Assembly (NCBI GenBank): GCA_037133495.1
Contig: JBAXOA010000006.1
Span: forward strand, 8,047-72,046
Source of the DNA: JAAFHB01 sp037133495
GTDB taxonomy: Bacteria; Bacteroidota; Bacteroidia; Bacteroidales; Prolixibacteraceae
Direction: 5' to 3'
DNA: 64,000 bases
Shown here in pieces: positions 45,575 through 54,846 of the stretch (the first letter of the stretch is position 1; each line of letters starts with the position of its first letter). A program made the translations under genes and the position numbers. The notes under the pieces were generated by a model. That model was not told where the DNA came from. It saw only the letters and a list, made by a program, of their open reading frames with translations, and searched no databases.

Positions 45575-46335
45575 GCACAATACGAATCATAACAGGTTTA
45601 ACAATGATCCTGAAAATGCTGTCGCGGCGAAGGATTATTCTCATTTCACTGATCGTGATACCTGTTGTTTTTCTCACGATAGTTGAATTAACTGCACCGA
45701 CAAGGATTATCCCATTCCGGCTTGCATCACTCGACTTTAAACTATTTATCAGGGAAAGCCTGAAGGAAATTGCCCTTGTTTTTTTTGCCGTCACATCTTC
45801 GGGCTTCCTGGTATCATTACTTGCTCTCAATCTTATTCAGATTGAAAGTGATGTAAATCGTCGGTTGGTCATCTGTGGATACCACCCTTTTGAAATCCTG
45901 CTTTCAAACCTGCTCGCCCTGCTACTGATGATTCTGTCGATCGCTGTTTATATCGGTTTGCTTACCAACTCGTTCGTTCCGATAAGTCATCTTGCGGCAT
46001 TTATTTTCGGCCTGATGTTAATAGGGTTCGTTTATGGTTGCTATGGACTGGCTATTGGAAGCCTCATTAAAGGTAAACTGGAGGGCGTATTTTTCATAGT
46101 TATGCTCGCCAATATTGATTCCGGCTGGCTTCAAAATCCCATGTATTATGCTGAAGCACACAATAATGTCATCATACGCTACCTCCCCGCATACTTTCCC
46201 TCCCAATCTGCAATTATTGCTGCCTTTACTGATTATTCCGGCACTAACGCCAGATTTTTCAGCATCTTGTATGGATCGTTTTTTCTAATACTCTCATTAC
46301 TTATCTTTTATAACAAAATGCGAATTAAAAAATGA
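45571..46335 (+). CDS. ABC-2 type transporter permease
   Basis: 254 residues with about six membrane helices (for example LIVIPVVFLTIVEL, LVFFAVTSSGFLVSLLALNL, LLSNLLALLLMILSIAVYIG). Layout matches the membrane subunit of an ABC-2 exporter. Together with the ATPase it forms a probable two-component exporter for the product of this operon. Starts within the ATGA overlap with the ATPase and ends in an ATGA overlap with the fusion protein. Confidence 0.82.
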   Translation: MSTIRIITGLTMILKMLSRRRIILISLIVIPVVFLTIVELTAPTRIIPFRLASLDFKLFIRESLKEIALVFFAVTSSGFLVSLLALNLIQIESDVNRRLVICGYHPFEILLSNLLALLLMILSIAVYIGLLTNSFVPISHLAAFIFGLMLIGFVYGCYGLAIGSLIKGKLEGVFFIVMLANIDSGWLQNPMYYAEAHNNVIIRYLPAYFPSQSAIIAAFTDYSGTNARFFSILYGSFFLILSLLIFYNKMRIKK

Positions 46336-48206
46336 AACAGACTAATCAATTTTCAGGAAAATTCCTCTATGCAATTACCTTTCTCATCGTAATACCGGCC
46401 GGGTTATGGTTTTGGGCAAAGTTCACTGAGCAGATCGTTCAATTACCAAATATTGAATCAAAGATCGCGGGAGGGATATTGATTGTTTTTGGGGGATTAC
46501 TAATGATTTGGGGAATGTTTGCACTAAAACACTACGGCAAAGGAATGCCAATGAATGCTTATCCTCCTCCTGTTTTAGTAACCCAAGGACCTTACCGGTT
46601 ATTTCGCCATCCAATCTATTGGGGCTTTGGATTGGCGATGATTGGCTTCTTTATTTTTACAGGCTCAGCAAGTGGTATTTGGCTGGTGACTCCTTTAACA
46701 ATTTTAGGAATGGCAGCACTGGTTCTGGGTTATGAGGAGATAGAATTGAAAAAGCGGTTTCCTGATCTGTCAATCAGAACATTACTGGATTATCCCGAAA
46801 ACAGGGCTGAGTCACCTGATCTGAGAGATCGCTTAACATCGTTATTTTGGGTGAGTTCCTATTTGATTATCAGTAATTTCGTGCTTGAAAAATTAAATGG
46901 AGCAGCACCTCCGTTATTCGGAGAACCACTTCAAATGATTCCCGGTTTGGAAAATTCTTATTTGCCATTTTTAAGTGTGATTTTTTTTATATCAATCCCG
47001 TTTATACTGAAAGGGAAAGACACCCTTCGGACATGGGAAGTTTCGGGATTTATTGCTTTGACTTATTCTGTTTTTATAGCACTATTGTATCCTTCTGTGG
47101 GTGTACAATACCAGTCAACCAAAGAATTGGGGTTCTTTGCCGTTCCGATTTTCCTGATATTTATTTCACTTAAGTCAATGTTCCGGAGCTCTGGAATTAC
47201 GAGAGTTTCTTTCACTTTTATTGCATTATTTCTCGTTGTCATTCAATTAATTAACAGTCGTTCAGCCATACTTGATATGACGGGTTCAATTCTGATATTT
47301 TTCCTTTCAGCCTATTCCGGCAGCATCTGGATTTTCCTTAAGAACTCCGCTGAAAGAATAGCCAATTCATGGAAGGAATGGGTATTCTGGAAAGTCAGAG
47401 TGATTAATCATGGATTCTATGTTGGATTCGGTTCATTTTTAGGCATCTTTCTGGCCGGCATCTTAGCGGGTAAAGTATATGCGTTGGCACTTCTGATTTT
47501 CACCATTATTTCTCTCGTGTTTTCGGCACTTTGGGCGCAAGTCATTGAAGGCTCAGCCAAATTAAAAAGGCCTTTTGGATATTATGGAGCCTTGGTCGGA
47601 ATTCCGTTTGGAAGTGTTGTTGTCTGGGCAATGGGACTTAATGTCTGGGTTGTCATCGGAGTCGCATCAGTCGTTATGCCTTGGGTTCAGGCTATTGGAC
47701 GATTGCGATGCCTCGTGAATGGCTGCTGTCATGGACGTAAAAGTGATAATCCACTCATTGGAATCCGGTATTTACATCCGCGGTCCAGGGTATGCAACAT
47801 CTCCGGGTTGAAAGGAGAGCTGATTCATCCCACTCAACTTTATGCAATTTTATGGCTCTCAGGGGTTGGCATTTTTTTGCTCACACTTTGGAATCATGCT
47901 TGCTCATCCACCTTTATTTTTGGTTTGTATCTGATACTGACAAGCCTGGGTCGTTTTGTAGAGGAGGCTTACCGGGGTGAGGTGCAAACGCCAATCTTAA
48001 GCGGGTTACACCTGTATCAGTGGACTGCTATTATTTCGGTTATCACTGGTATTCTGATGACAGTCATTCAGATAGAACCTGCTGTTTTATATCCGGGATT
48101 TAGCTGGGATGCCTTTTTTGCAGCATCTGTTTGTGGGTTATTTACATTTTTTGCCATGGGGGTAGATTTTCCATACTCGAATGTCCGGTTTTCAAGATTG
48201 GTATAA
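46332..48206 (+). CDS. Membrane fusion protein: ICMT-like methyltransferase, middle membrane domain, Lgt-like domain
   Basis: 624 residues, strongly hydrophobic throughout. Residues about 60-155 match isoprenylcysteine carboxyl methyltransferase/PEMT enzymes (GPYRLFRHPIYWGFGL, then EEIELKKRFP), which use SAM at the membrane. Residues about 180-360 hold further helices, possibly a degenerate PAP2-like domain. The C-terminal part resembles prolipoprotein diacylglyceryl transferase (AIGRLRCLVNGCCHGR, HPTQLYAILW, LGRFVEEAYRGEV). The Lgt histidine of the FHGG motif is a tyrosine here (FGYYGALVG), so it may not be a standard Lgt. Coupled by ATGA to the permease and followed after 11 bases by a sulfotransferase. 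Confidence 0.75.
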   Translation: MKQTNQFSGKFLYAITFLIVIPAGLWFWAKFTEQIVQLPNIESKIAGGILIVFGGLLMIWGMFALKHYGKGMPMNAYPPPVLVTQGPYRLFRHPIYWGFGLAMIGFFIFTGSASGIWLVTPLTILGMAALVLGYEEIELKKRFPDLSIRTLLDYPENRAESPDLRDRLTSLFWVSSYLIISNFVLEKLNGAAPPLFGEPLQMIPGLENSYLPFLSVIFFISIPFILKGKDTLRTWEVSGFIALTYSVFIALLYPSVGVQYQSTKELGFFAVPIFLIFISLKSMFRSSGITRVSFTFIALFLVVIQLINSRSAILDMTGSILIFFLSAYSGSIWIFLKNSAERIANSWKEWVFWKVRVINHGFYVGFGSFLGIFLAGILAGKVYALALLIFTIISLVFSALWAQVIEGSAKLKRPFGYYGALVGIPFGSVVVWAMGLNVWVVIGVASVVMPWVQAIGRLRCLVNGCCHGRKSDNPLIGIRYLHPRSRVCNISGLKGELIHPTQLYAILWLSGVGIFLLTLWNHACSSTFIFGLYLILTSLGRFVEEAYRGEVQTPILSGLHLYQWTAIISVITGILMTVIQIEPAVLYPGFSWDAFFAASVCGLFTFFAMGVDFPYSNVRFSRLV

Positions 48207-48217
48207 ATCAATAAAGG

Positions 48218-49351
48218 ATGGACATTAAATTCCCAGTGATTAATTTCTCTCTTTTTGAATTCACAAGAAGATTAATGAGTAGCGGCGGAATCTCACCTAA
48301 GGGAGTGTTTCTGATCCTTGTTTATTATCTTCAAATCATTCCAACGCTTCCTCTGGCTTTTTTACAGTTTCTTATTTACAGACAACGGATAACGAAAACC
48401 TGCATTTTAAAAGATCCTGTTTTTATTTTAGGCCACTACCGAAGCGGCACCTCTTATCTGCAGAAATTATTAACCAGCGACAAGCGTTTTGGCTGTTTAA
48501 CGAACTATGATACCTTGTTTCCAAATACAAATCTTCTGTTTGGGAAGAGGATGCAACCCGTATTTCAAAGCCTGATCAAGATTTTTAAAATAAAAAATCC
48601 ATTCTTTAATAACAGCGTCCTCCTCCTTTCAGATGTAGCAGAAGAAGATGATTTTCTGATGAACAAGGGCTCAGCTTATTCGGCATACTGGGGGTTAATC
48701 TTCCCCAAACGTTGGCGTGAATGGCTGAATCATTCCTTACAATTTGTGAACCGACAATATTATGATGGCTGGGAAAGGGATTACCTCTTTACACTTAAAT
48801 ATGCTACTTTTAAGAATAAAGGGAAGGCACTTGTTTTAAAGAGTCCGCCAAACACGGCACGAATCAAGGTGTTGTTGCAGCTGTTTCCAAAAGCGAAATT
48901 CATTTATCTCTACCGTAATCCTTACCACCTCTATTTTTCAATCAGAAGTATGTGGAAGAAAACCATTCTTCGCTACTACAGTGTACAGAAAATATCGGAT
49001 AAGGAACTTGATGAGATTATTTTTGAGCATTTTATATATCTTACGGAGCAGTACGAAAAAGAAAAGTTACATATTCCAGATGGAAACCTGATTGAAATAT
49101 CCTACGAAGAATTGAAAGAGGATTCATTTAACACATTAAGGATTATATATTCCAAAATCAACCTTCCTGATTTTGAGTTGACAGCCAATGAATTATTGCT
49201 GAAGATTGAATCTGAAAGTGACTATCAGAATTTTCAATATCAGTTTGGAGACAATTCATTTAAAAAAATAGAAGAGAGATGGGGAAGATATATCAACCAA
49301 TGGAATTATAAATCCCCGGTAGGAGAAACGACGGAAGCTGGAAGTCAATAA
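48218..49351 (+). CDS. Sulfotransferase (Sulfotransfer_3 type)
   Basis: 377 residues. The PAPS 5'-phosphosulfate loop is FILGHYRSGTSYLQKLL, and the 3'-phosphate-binding region is FIYLYRNPYHLYFSIRSMW; KSPPNTARIKVLLQLFPKAK lies between. These transfer sulfate from PAPS to hydroxyl or amino groups. The N-terminus is hydrophobic (GVFLILVYYLQIIPTLPLAF), so it probably sits at the inner membrane and acts on a lipid-like acceptor. Last gene of the operon; the convergent APS kinase could supply its donor. Confidence 0.87.
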   Translation: MDIKFPVINFSLFEFTRRLMSSGGISPKGVFLILVYYLQIIPTLPLAFLQFLIYRQRITKTCILKDPVFILGHYRSGTSYLQKLLTSDKRFGCLTNYDTLFPNTNLLFGKRMQPVFQSLIKIFKIKNPFFNNSVLLLSDVAEEDDFLMNKGSAYSAYWGLIFPKRWREWLNHSLQFVNRQYYDGWERDYLFTLKYATFKNKGKALVLKSPPNTARIKVLLQLFPKAKFIYLYRNPYHLYFSIRSMWKKTILRYYSVQKISDKELDEIIFEHFIYLTEQYEKEKLHIPDGNLIEISYEELKEDSFNTLRIIYSKINLPDFELTANELLLKIESESDYQNFQYQFGDNSFKKIEERWGRYINQWNYKSPVGETTEAGSQ

Positions 49352-49388
49352 CAGAGAAATTGACGACTTTCAGTGGAGAGTTTTTTTT

Positions 49389-49997
49389 TTAGATTAAATT
49401 CCCGGAGGAGATGAAATTAATAATTTGGAAAACTGACTCTTCAGGACTTTGATTATCTGTAGAAACTCTTAGTTGCGGATTCAAAGGCTCTTCATACGGG
49501 CTGCTGACTCCCGTGAAATCTTTTAACTCACCATTTAGAGCTTTCATATACAGTCCTTTAGTGTCTCTCTTCATACAAATCTCTAATGGCGCGTCCACAA
49601 AAATTTCCACAAAGCAGTCTTTGCCAATAATCTCTTTTGCTGTTTCCCGGTCTTTTCTGAAAGGAGCGATAAAGGCTGTTATTACAACTACACCGGCATC
49701 ATTTAGTAACCTGGCAATTTCGGCCACTCTGCGGATATTTTCAGTTCTTCCTTCGGGTGAAAAATCTAAATCGCGGTTGATGCTCATCCTTGTGTTATCA
49801 CCATCCAGAATCAAGGTGCGGATACCTGCTTTGAATAACCTTACTTCCAAAATCCGTGCAATAGTTGATTTCCCGGACCCCGAAAGACCGGTGAGCCAAA
49901 TCACAAAAGCTTTTTGCCGGTTAAGAGCCTCCTTCTGCTCCCTGGTGACCAGAAAAGATTCTGGTGCAAGGTTATGTTTAGATAAAAACTTTGTCAT
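49389..49997 (-). CDS. cysC: Adenylylsulfate kinase (APS kinase)
   Basis: 202 residues; P-loop WLTGLSGSGKSTIARILE, then DGDNTRMSI, SPEGRTENIRRVAEIA, FIAPFRKDRE and KGLYMKALNGELKDFTGVSS, all typical of CysC. It phosphorylates APS to PAPS, the sulfate donor of sulfotransferases. It stands alone, with no ATP sulfurylase or PAPS reductase gene in the window, and ends 37 bases from the convergent sulfotransferase. That favours a role in sulfation rather than in cysteine synthesis. The 260-base spacer 49998-50257 shows no gene. Confidence 0.94.
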   Translation of the reverse strand: MTKFLSKHNLAPESFLVTREQKEALNRQKAFVIWLTGLSGSGKSTIARILEVRLFKAGIRTLILDGDNTRMSINRDLDFSPEGRTENIRRVAEIARLLNDAGVVVITAFIAPFRKDRETAKEIIGKDCFVEIFVDAPLEICMKRDTKGLYMKALNGELKDFTGVSSPYEEPLNPQLRVSTDNQSPEESVFQIINFISSGNLI

Positions 49998-50257
49998 AAA
50001 TGAAAATTCAATTGCAAAATATCATAAATATAAAGGTAAATAAAACCTGAAAAGAATTCTGAAAGTAATCATGTCGGATTCAATAATACTGTAATTTACT
50101 TCTCATTCTATTCTTATCGAATCAATTATTAAACACCACAAGGTAAATCTAAATTAAATCGCATTATTTTTACCTTGTTAGTTTAAAACTTAAAATGAGA
50201 ATATTACTTTTATCCTTTCAGAGCAAATTAATCTTAAACAACAAATAATTGAAAATT

Positions 50258-51166
50258 ATGCAAAACAGACGAGAATTCTTGAAAATTTCAGCTGCGGGAT
50301 CAGCCGGTATGATGTTATTCGGCGCGGCTGGATGCAAATCGGGTGCTGCAACTGACCGGAAGAGTTATGGTATTGGTATTCAGCTGTATTCTCTTCGTGA
50401 TGCCATGGCTGCCGATGTTCTGGGAACCTTAAAGAAAGTTTCTGACATTGGTTATAAAAATCTGGAACTGGCAGGATATGCCGAAGGTAAATTTTACGGT
50501 TATTCCGCTGCTGAATTCAAAAAGATAGTCAGTGACTTAGGTATGGTTTCTCTAAGCAGCCATACTCAGGTTGAATCGGCCGGCATCACAATGGATAAAG
50601 CAAAATTGATGGCTGATGTACATGCCGAGCTTGGCGTAAAATATTGTATAAAGCCTTGGGTTGAAGAAGTTGACCGCAATATTGACCAATATAAGAAGAT
50701 GATTGTCGACGTTAATGAAGTCGGTAAAATTATGAAAAGTGTCGGAATCCAGTTTGGATACCACAATCATAACTTCGATTTCAAAAATATCGATGGAATA
50801 GTTCCTTACTACGATATATTTATGAAGGAAATGGATCCAAACTTAGTTACGATGGAATTGGATCTATTTTGGGCTTCTAAAGCAGGTCAGGATCCGGTAG
50901 CTATGTTTAACAAGTATCCGGGCAGATTCCAGCTCCTCCACTTGAAGGACATGCTTACCAATCAGCCGCCATTCTTTGATGTGATTAAAGATGATATTTG
51001 CAGCGTTGGTGCAGGAGTTATCGATTTCAAAAGAATTTTGGCTGCCAAAGATGTCGCCGGAGCGAAATATATCATTGTTGAAGATGATAATCAAGGCAAC
51101 GGAAAACCATTTGAAGGAATTGAAACAAGTATTAAGAATCTTACAACAAAGATTTTGAAAAAATAA
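50258..51166 (+). CDS. Secreted TIM-barrel sugar isomerase/epimerase with Tat-like lipoprotein signal
   Basis: 302 residues from ATG 50258 (a TTG three codons earlier is less likely). MQNRREFLKISAAGSAGMML followed by FGAAGC is a twin-arginine-type signal ending in a lipobox cysteine. The body is an AP-endonuclease-2/xylose-isomerase-like TIM barrel (GIGIQLYSLRDAM, GYKNLELAGY, GYHNHNFDF, LVTMELDLFWA, LLHLKDM, VEDDNQGNG). Periplasmic family members act on sugars or inositol derivatives; exact substrate unknown. The terminator at 51228-51258 follows. Confidence 0.85.
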   Translation: MQNRREFLKISAAGSAGMMLFGAAGCKSGAATDRKSYGIGIQLYSLRDAMAADVLGTLKKVSDIGYKNLELAGYAEGKFYGYSAAEFKKIVSDLGMVSLSSHTQVESAGITMDKAKLMADVHAELGVKYCIKPWVEEVDRNIDQYKKMIVDVNEVGKIMKSVGIQFGYHNHNFDFKNIDGIVPYYDIFMKEMDPNLVTMELDLFWASKAGQDPVAMFNKYPGRFQLLHLKDMLTNQPPFFDVIKDDICSVGAGVIDFKRILAAKDVAGAKYIIVEDDNQGNGKPFEGIETSIKNLTTKILKK

Positions 51167-51227
51167 AGGGAGCGGAATTTAAACACTACCTGTTTTATTC
51201 ATTGCATCAGAATCAGATTACCTTATT

Positions 51228-51258
51228 TAAGGGTTCAGATCACAGGTCTGAACCCTTA
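51228..51258 (+). terminator. Hairpin terminator
   Basis: Arms TAAGGGTTCAGA and TCTGAACCCTTA are perfect 12-base complements around a 7-base loop, followed by an AT-rich stretch with short T runs. It separates the two isomerase genes. Confidence 0.75.
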
Positions 51259-51385
51259 ATTATATTATTAAAATCGAAAAGAGATTCAAAAGTAAGTTTG
51301 TTTGTGATTGTTAATTTAACTTTTAAGCTCCTTTGGATACCGCAAATTTTGACTGTATTGGAATCAATTGTAAAGATAAAATGAG

Positions 51386-52258
51386 ATGACATCTTTTAAA
51401 TATGGGGCGCACCAGTTCCTATGGGTTGAGCATTGGTCCGATGGATGCATGTATATGCTGGATCAGGTTCACGAACTGGGTTTGGATAATTTCGAGATAT
51501 CACTTGGGGATGACATTTTTTTCGATCCCGCACCTGTTCGTGAAAAATCCAGATCGCTTGGGCTTGAACTGACTGTTGGTCCAGGTAATATATGGCCAAT
51601 GGAATGTGATATTTCCTCGCCTGTCGTGAAAAATCAGCAACTTGGGATAGCGTGGCACCGTCGCATTATTGAACGGACTGCAGAGCTTGGCGCCGTTGCT
51701 TATTGTGGTGCGATGTACGGTCATCCTGGTAATATATTGCGGCAGCCACGGCAATATGATGAATTAGATCGGGTGGCACAAAACTTGTTTATTTTGGCTG
51801 AATTTGCTGAAGGCTTAAATGTGAAACTTGTAATTGAACCCATGAGCCATTTCCGGACGCATCTTCTGCACACAGGACAGGAAGCTTTTGATCTGTTCAC
51901 TAAGGTAAGCCACCCAAACCTGTATATCAACCTCGACACTTACCACATGGTTACTGAAGAACGCGATTACGCTCAGGCTATAAAAATTTGTGGTGCTGCT
52001 TTATGGGGTATACATGCCTGTGAAAGCGATCGGGGCATTCCCGGTGGCGGACTGGTTCCATGGACTGATGTTTTTCAGGCTCTGGCTGATGTGTGTCCAA
52101 ATGCGCGCATACTGATGGAAACTTACAATACAGGAGGTCAGGGCTTTGGCTATGAGCGGGGCATATTTAAAGATGTGTGCCCGGATGCGCAGAATTTTGT
52201 AAGGAATGGACTTTATTTTCTGAAACAAAAAACTGCTGAAATTCTGCATAATACTTAA
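51386..52258 (+). CDS. Cytoplasmic TIM-barrel sugar epimerase/isomerase
   Basis: 290 residues, no signal peptide. Same superfamily as the preceding protein but of the ketose 3-epimerase type. The likely metal ligands are Glu in LVIEPMSHFR, Asp in NLDTYHMV, His in WGIHACESDRG and Glu in LMETYN; GGGLVPWTDVFQAL is also typical of the D-tagatose/psicose 3-epimerase group. The substrate is not determined. The terminator upstream implies its own promoter, not identified. Confidence 0.86.
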   Translation: MTSFKYGAHQFLWVEHWSDGCMYMLDQVHELGLDNFEISLGDDIFFDPAPVREKSRSLGLELTVGPGNIWPMECDISSPVVKNQQLGIAWHRRIIERTAELGAVAYCGAMYGHPGNILRQPRQYDELDRVAQNLFILAEFAEGLNVKLVIEPMSHFRTHLLHTGQEAFDLFTKVSHPNLYINLDTYHMVTEERDYAQAIKICGAALWGIHACESDRGIPGGGLVPWTDVFQALADVCPNARILMETYNTGGQGFGYERGIFKDVCPDAQNFVRNGLYFLKQKTAEILHNT

Positions 52259-52305
52259 CTGAAATACTAATATGCTATCTGGCAAGTAAATAGCAGGCAT
52301 GCTGA

Positions 52306-53616
52306 TTAAAACCGAAATTGAATCCTGCAAGTCATTACGTTATCATTGACATCTGATGTGAATCCTTTTAATAGGGTATGTTCATTCCAGACACAGGCAT
52401 AGTATAAAACAAGTTTGATATTTTCAGACAAATAATTGATATAGCCAAAGCCCAGAGTGTTGTATTTAATATTGGCACTGGTTAATGTCGAACCCGAGGC
52501 GCCGATCTCCGTTCCCTTAACGCACGTATTGGGATCATACCAGTCGTATTTAACCACAATCTGATGTTTGACTGAAAACAAACTCTGAACATAATACAAA
52601 TAAGCTCCGTTGAATTTTCGGATATTGAATCCGTCTGTGCCAGTCATCAACGCAACAGGTGTCTCACTGCTTGAATTTGTTGCCGACTGTTGACCGGCAA
52701 CAAATTCTGCCCTGAATTCCGAAAACCCGATTCTGTTCTTAATTTTCAACTGTACATCGGCTTCGTAATACTGTCTGGGCGATTTGCCGTTTAAGTTGGT
52801 GGCACTCGAATCCAATAAAGTTGTTTTAATTCCGTTTGTGGTGCCGGTATAATACTTGTACCTGGTGTTTTGCAACAATCCGCCTTGCAAAGTGGAAGCA
52901 CCAAAAGCACAGGTGACATTCTTAGAAAACCGGACAGGTCTTAATGATATTCTGGCAATCAGATCTTTGTAATTGTCATAGTCGCCTGTGGCATTGATCC
53001 CCTGACCATTAAATAATCCAACATCTATTTTTACCTTATTAAACGTCCCGATATTTTTTCTTGGATCAAAACTAATCATGGCACCCAGGTCACGTTCGCT
53101 TTTCATTAAAATCTGTGACATTCTTCCTCGTTCAGGAGACTCTCTGTCGCTGCTGCTGTAGTTGATTTCATAGCCAAACGGACGTGCGAACATACCAGTA
53201 CTAAAAGAAAATAATTTGTACTTATTCTCAAAAATACGACCCCAGACATCCCTCACGGTAAAGCTTCTTTCGTTCGCATCAAATTGAAAAACAATTTGAA
53301 TTCCAGGCCCTTTACCTTCTGAAAAGTGAATATAGTCGATCCGCACCCTACTCCGTTTTAACATAAATCTATTACTGACCTGTGACCCAAAATCACCACC
53401 TTCATAACTTTTAATGCCCTTGGCAGAAGCAATCTGAAATTGAGGCTGAATATATCCTCCAATTTTCAGATGGTCAAATTTTTTATAGACCCCTAACAAA
53501 CCCTTGCCTTCATTTTTTGTAGTATCAACCATATCCATTAAAAACTGTGCATACACTTTACTTGACGCAAAGATTAAAACGAGGGCAAAGACCAGGATTA
53601 TTCTTAGTTTCTTCAC
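52306..53616 (-). CDS. Phosphate-selective porin O/P-type outer-membrane protein
   Basis: 436 residues from GTG 53616 (MKKLRIILVFALVLIFASSK signal). Barrel-like strands alternate polar and aromatic residues: KIGGYIQPQFQIAS, FMLKRSRVRIDYIHF, GIQIVFQFDANERSFTVRDV, FSFSTGMFARPFGYE, ESPERGRMSQ, KHQIVVKYDWYDPNT; it ends in MTCRIQFRF with terminal Phe, as usual for outer-membrane proteins. This matches the OprO/OprP (porin O and P) family of Bacteroidota. The name of the family does not prove phosphate specificity. Confidence 0.82.
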   Translation of the reverse strand: MKKLRIILVFALVLIFASSKVYAQFLMDMVDTTKNEGKGLLGVYKKFDHLKIGGYIQPQFQIASAKGIKSYEGGDFGSQVSNRFMLKRSRVRIDYIHFSEGKGPGIQIVFQFDANERSFTVRDVWGRIFENKYKLFSFSTGMFARPFGYEINYSSSDRESPERGRMSQILMKSERDLGAMISFDPRKNIGTFNKVKIDVGLFNGQGINATGDYDNYKDLIARISLRPVRFSKNVTCAFGASTLQGGLLQNTRYKYYTGTTNGIKTTLLDSSATNLNGKSPRQYYEADVQLKIKNRIGFSEFRAEFVAGQQSATNSSSETPVALMTGTDGFNIRKFNGAYLYYVQSLFSVKHQIVVKYDWYDPNTCVKGTEIGASGSTLTSANIKYNTLGFGYINYLSENIKLVLYYACVWNEHTLLKGFTSDVNDNVMTCRIQFRF

Positions 53617-53956
53617 TAAATGAATTTTTATTTTGATAAATAAGGTTAAAGAGTCAAAAAAGCTGTTGCATTTTTAGGGAAATCAGGACGGTCTTCGGTG
53701 CTTATCAAAAAATTTGCAACACCACATTACAGAAATGAGCAGAAATAATAGCACAAAGCAGTATTTTGCAAATATAGTAAACGATTGTTTATGAAAAGTA
53801 GGTTCATTTATCCTAAATTACTGTAAATTTCTTAAACTAAATGGAATTGCAAGATCAGTTATTTAGGTTCTGATTATCTGACTAATATCCGGCCTAAAGA
53901 AGCATACCAGATGAGACTGTATTAGAAGGCAGAGGTTGGTATTCTTGTATAATCTC
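53617..53956. other. Intergenic region between divergent porin and membrane-protein genes
   Basis: About 340 bases with no open frame of note. On the reverse strand TATATTTG (53776-53769) could be the porin -7 element, but no -33 box lies at the right distance. The forward promoter and operator at 53957-54005 are listed separately. Confidence 0.5.
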
Positions 53957-53986
53957 TTGTTTTTTAATTTTAATTTTTTAACTTTG
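53957..53986 (+). promoter_or_regulatory. Promoter of the small membrane-protein gene
   Basis: TTG at 53957-53959, 19 bases, then TAACTTTG at 53979-53986, an exact TAnnTTTG -7 box. The -7 box overlaps the inverted repeat at 53981-53997, a good arrangement for repression. Confidence 0.65.
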
Positions 53987-54005
53987 TATTTCAAAGTACT
54001 TTTAA
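53981..54005 (+). promoter_or_regulatory. Operator-like element, first copy
   Basis: ACTTTG-TATTT-CAAAGT (perfect 6-base arms) followed by ACTTTTAA, running up to the ATG at 54006. A 25-base copy with 22 identical bases lies at 55518-55542 in front of creD. The nearby winged-helix protein (55207-55503) is the obvious candidate binder. Confidence 0.6.
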
Positions 54006-54644
54006 ATGAAAACAAACAGAACAAATCCCAATGAAGATCTTCAGACCATTCGTGAGATCATGGAACGGTCGTCCAAGTTTTTGTCGCTTAGCGGATTATC
54101 CGGTATTTTTGCAGGAGTGTGTGCTTTGACAGGCATAGCAATAGCATGGTTTTTTATTCTGGATTCGGGTCACATTCAACTTGACGCCTTCATGCGCAGT
54201 CCGGGAGATTCGTTAATTTCCGGCATCAGGTTTTATCTTGCTCTGGACGCTATGCTGGTTTTAGGATTTGCGGTTTTTGGGGCAATCTTCTTTTCACACA
54301 GAAAAGCCGGAAAGGCCGGTCAACAGTTTTGGAACAATACAACCAAGCGGTTAATCGTTCATTTAATGATTCCTTTGGTTTCAGGCGGAATTTTCATACT
54401 GATTCTGTTATTTCGGAATAATTTAGAGCTGGTTCCTTCGGTCATGCTGATTTTTTATGGGTTGTCACTGGTAAATGCCGGGAAGTTTACGCTTGGAGAG
54501 ATTCATTACCTTGGACTGACACAAATTGTTTTGGGCATTCTTGCTGGAGTTTTTGTTAGTTATGGTTTTCTTTTTTGGACAATAGGTTTTGGATTGGTTC
54601 ATATTCTTTACGGTACAGTGATGTATTACAGGCACGAACGGTAG
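54006..54644 (+). CDS. Multipass membrane protein of unknown function
   Basis: 212 residues with six probable membrane helices after a polar N-terminus (EDLQTIREIMERSSKFLSLS). Hydrophobic segments include GIFAGVCALTGIAIAWFFIL, AMLVLGFAVFGAIFF and LIVHLMIPLVSGGIFILILL. No family recognised with certainty; similar proteins occur beside small winged-helix regulators in Bacteroidota. First gene of a locus running to creD. Confidence 0.7.
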   Translation: MKTNRTNPNEDLQTIREIMERSSKFLSLSGLSGIFAGVCALTGIAIAWFFILDSGHIQLDAFMRSPGDSLISGIRFYLALDAMLVLGFAVFGAIFFSHRKAGKAGQQFWNNTTKRLIVHLMIPLVSGGIFILILLFRNNLELVPSVMLIFYGLSLVNAGKFTLGEIHYLGLTQIVLGILAGVFVSYGFLFWTIGFGLVHILYGTVMYYRHER

Positions 54645-54846
54645 GTGCATTGTGATTGGAGCAGGAAGAAACCAGCAACTCTCATCCTGGAACTTGCAAT
54701 TTTTCAGTCATACTTGGCGGCAGTGCGAACTCCAAACTGACTGCAAGAAGTTTACAATCGCATTGACAAGCAGGGATGCGGAAACCCGAACAGAGCAGGC
54801 AAACAAAAAGTGCGGAGTCAGCACTATAATCACGGACAACAAAATC

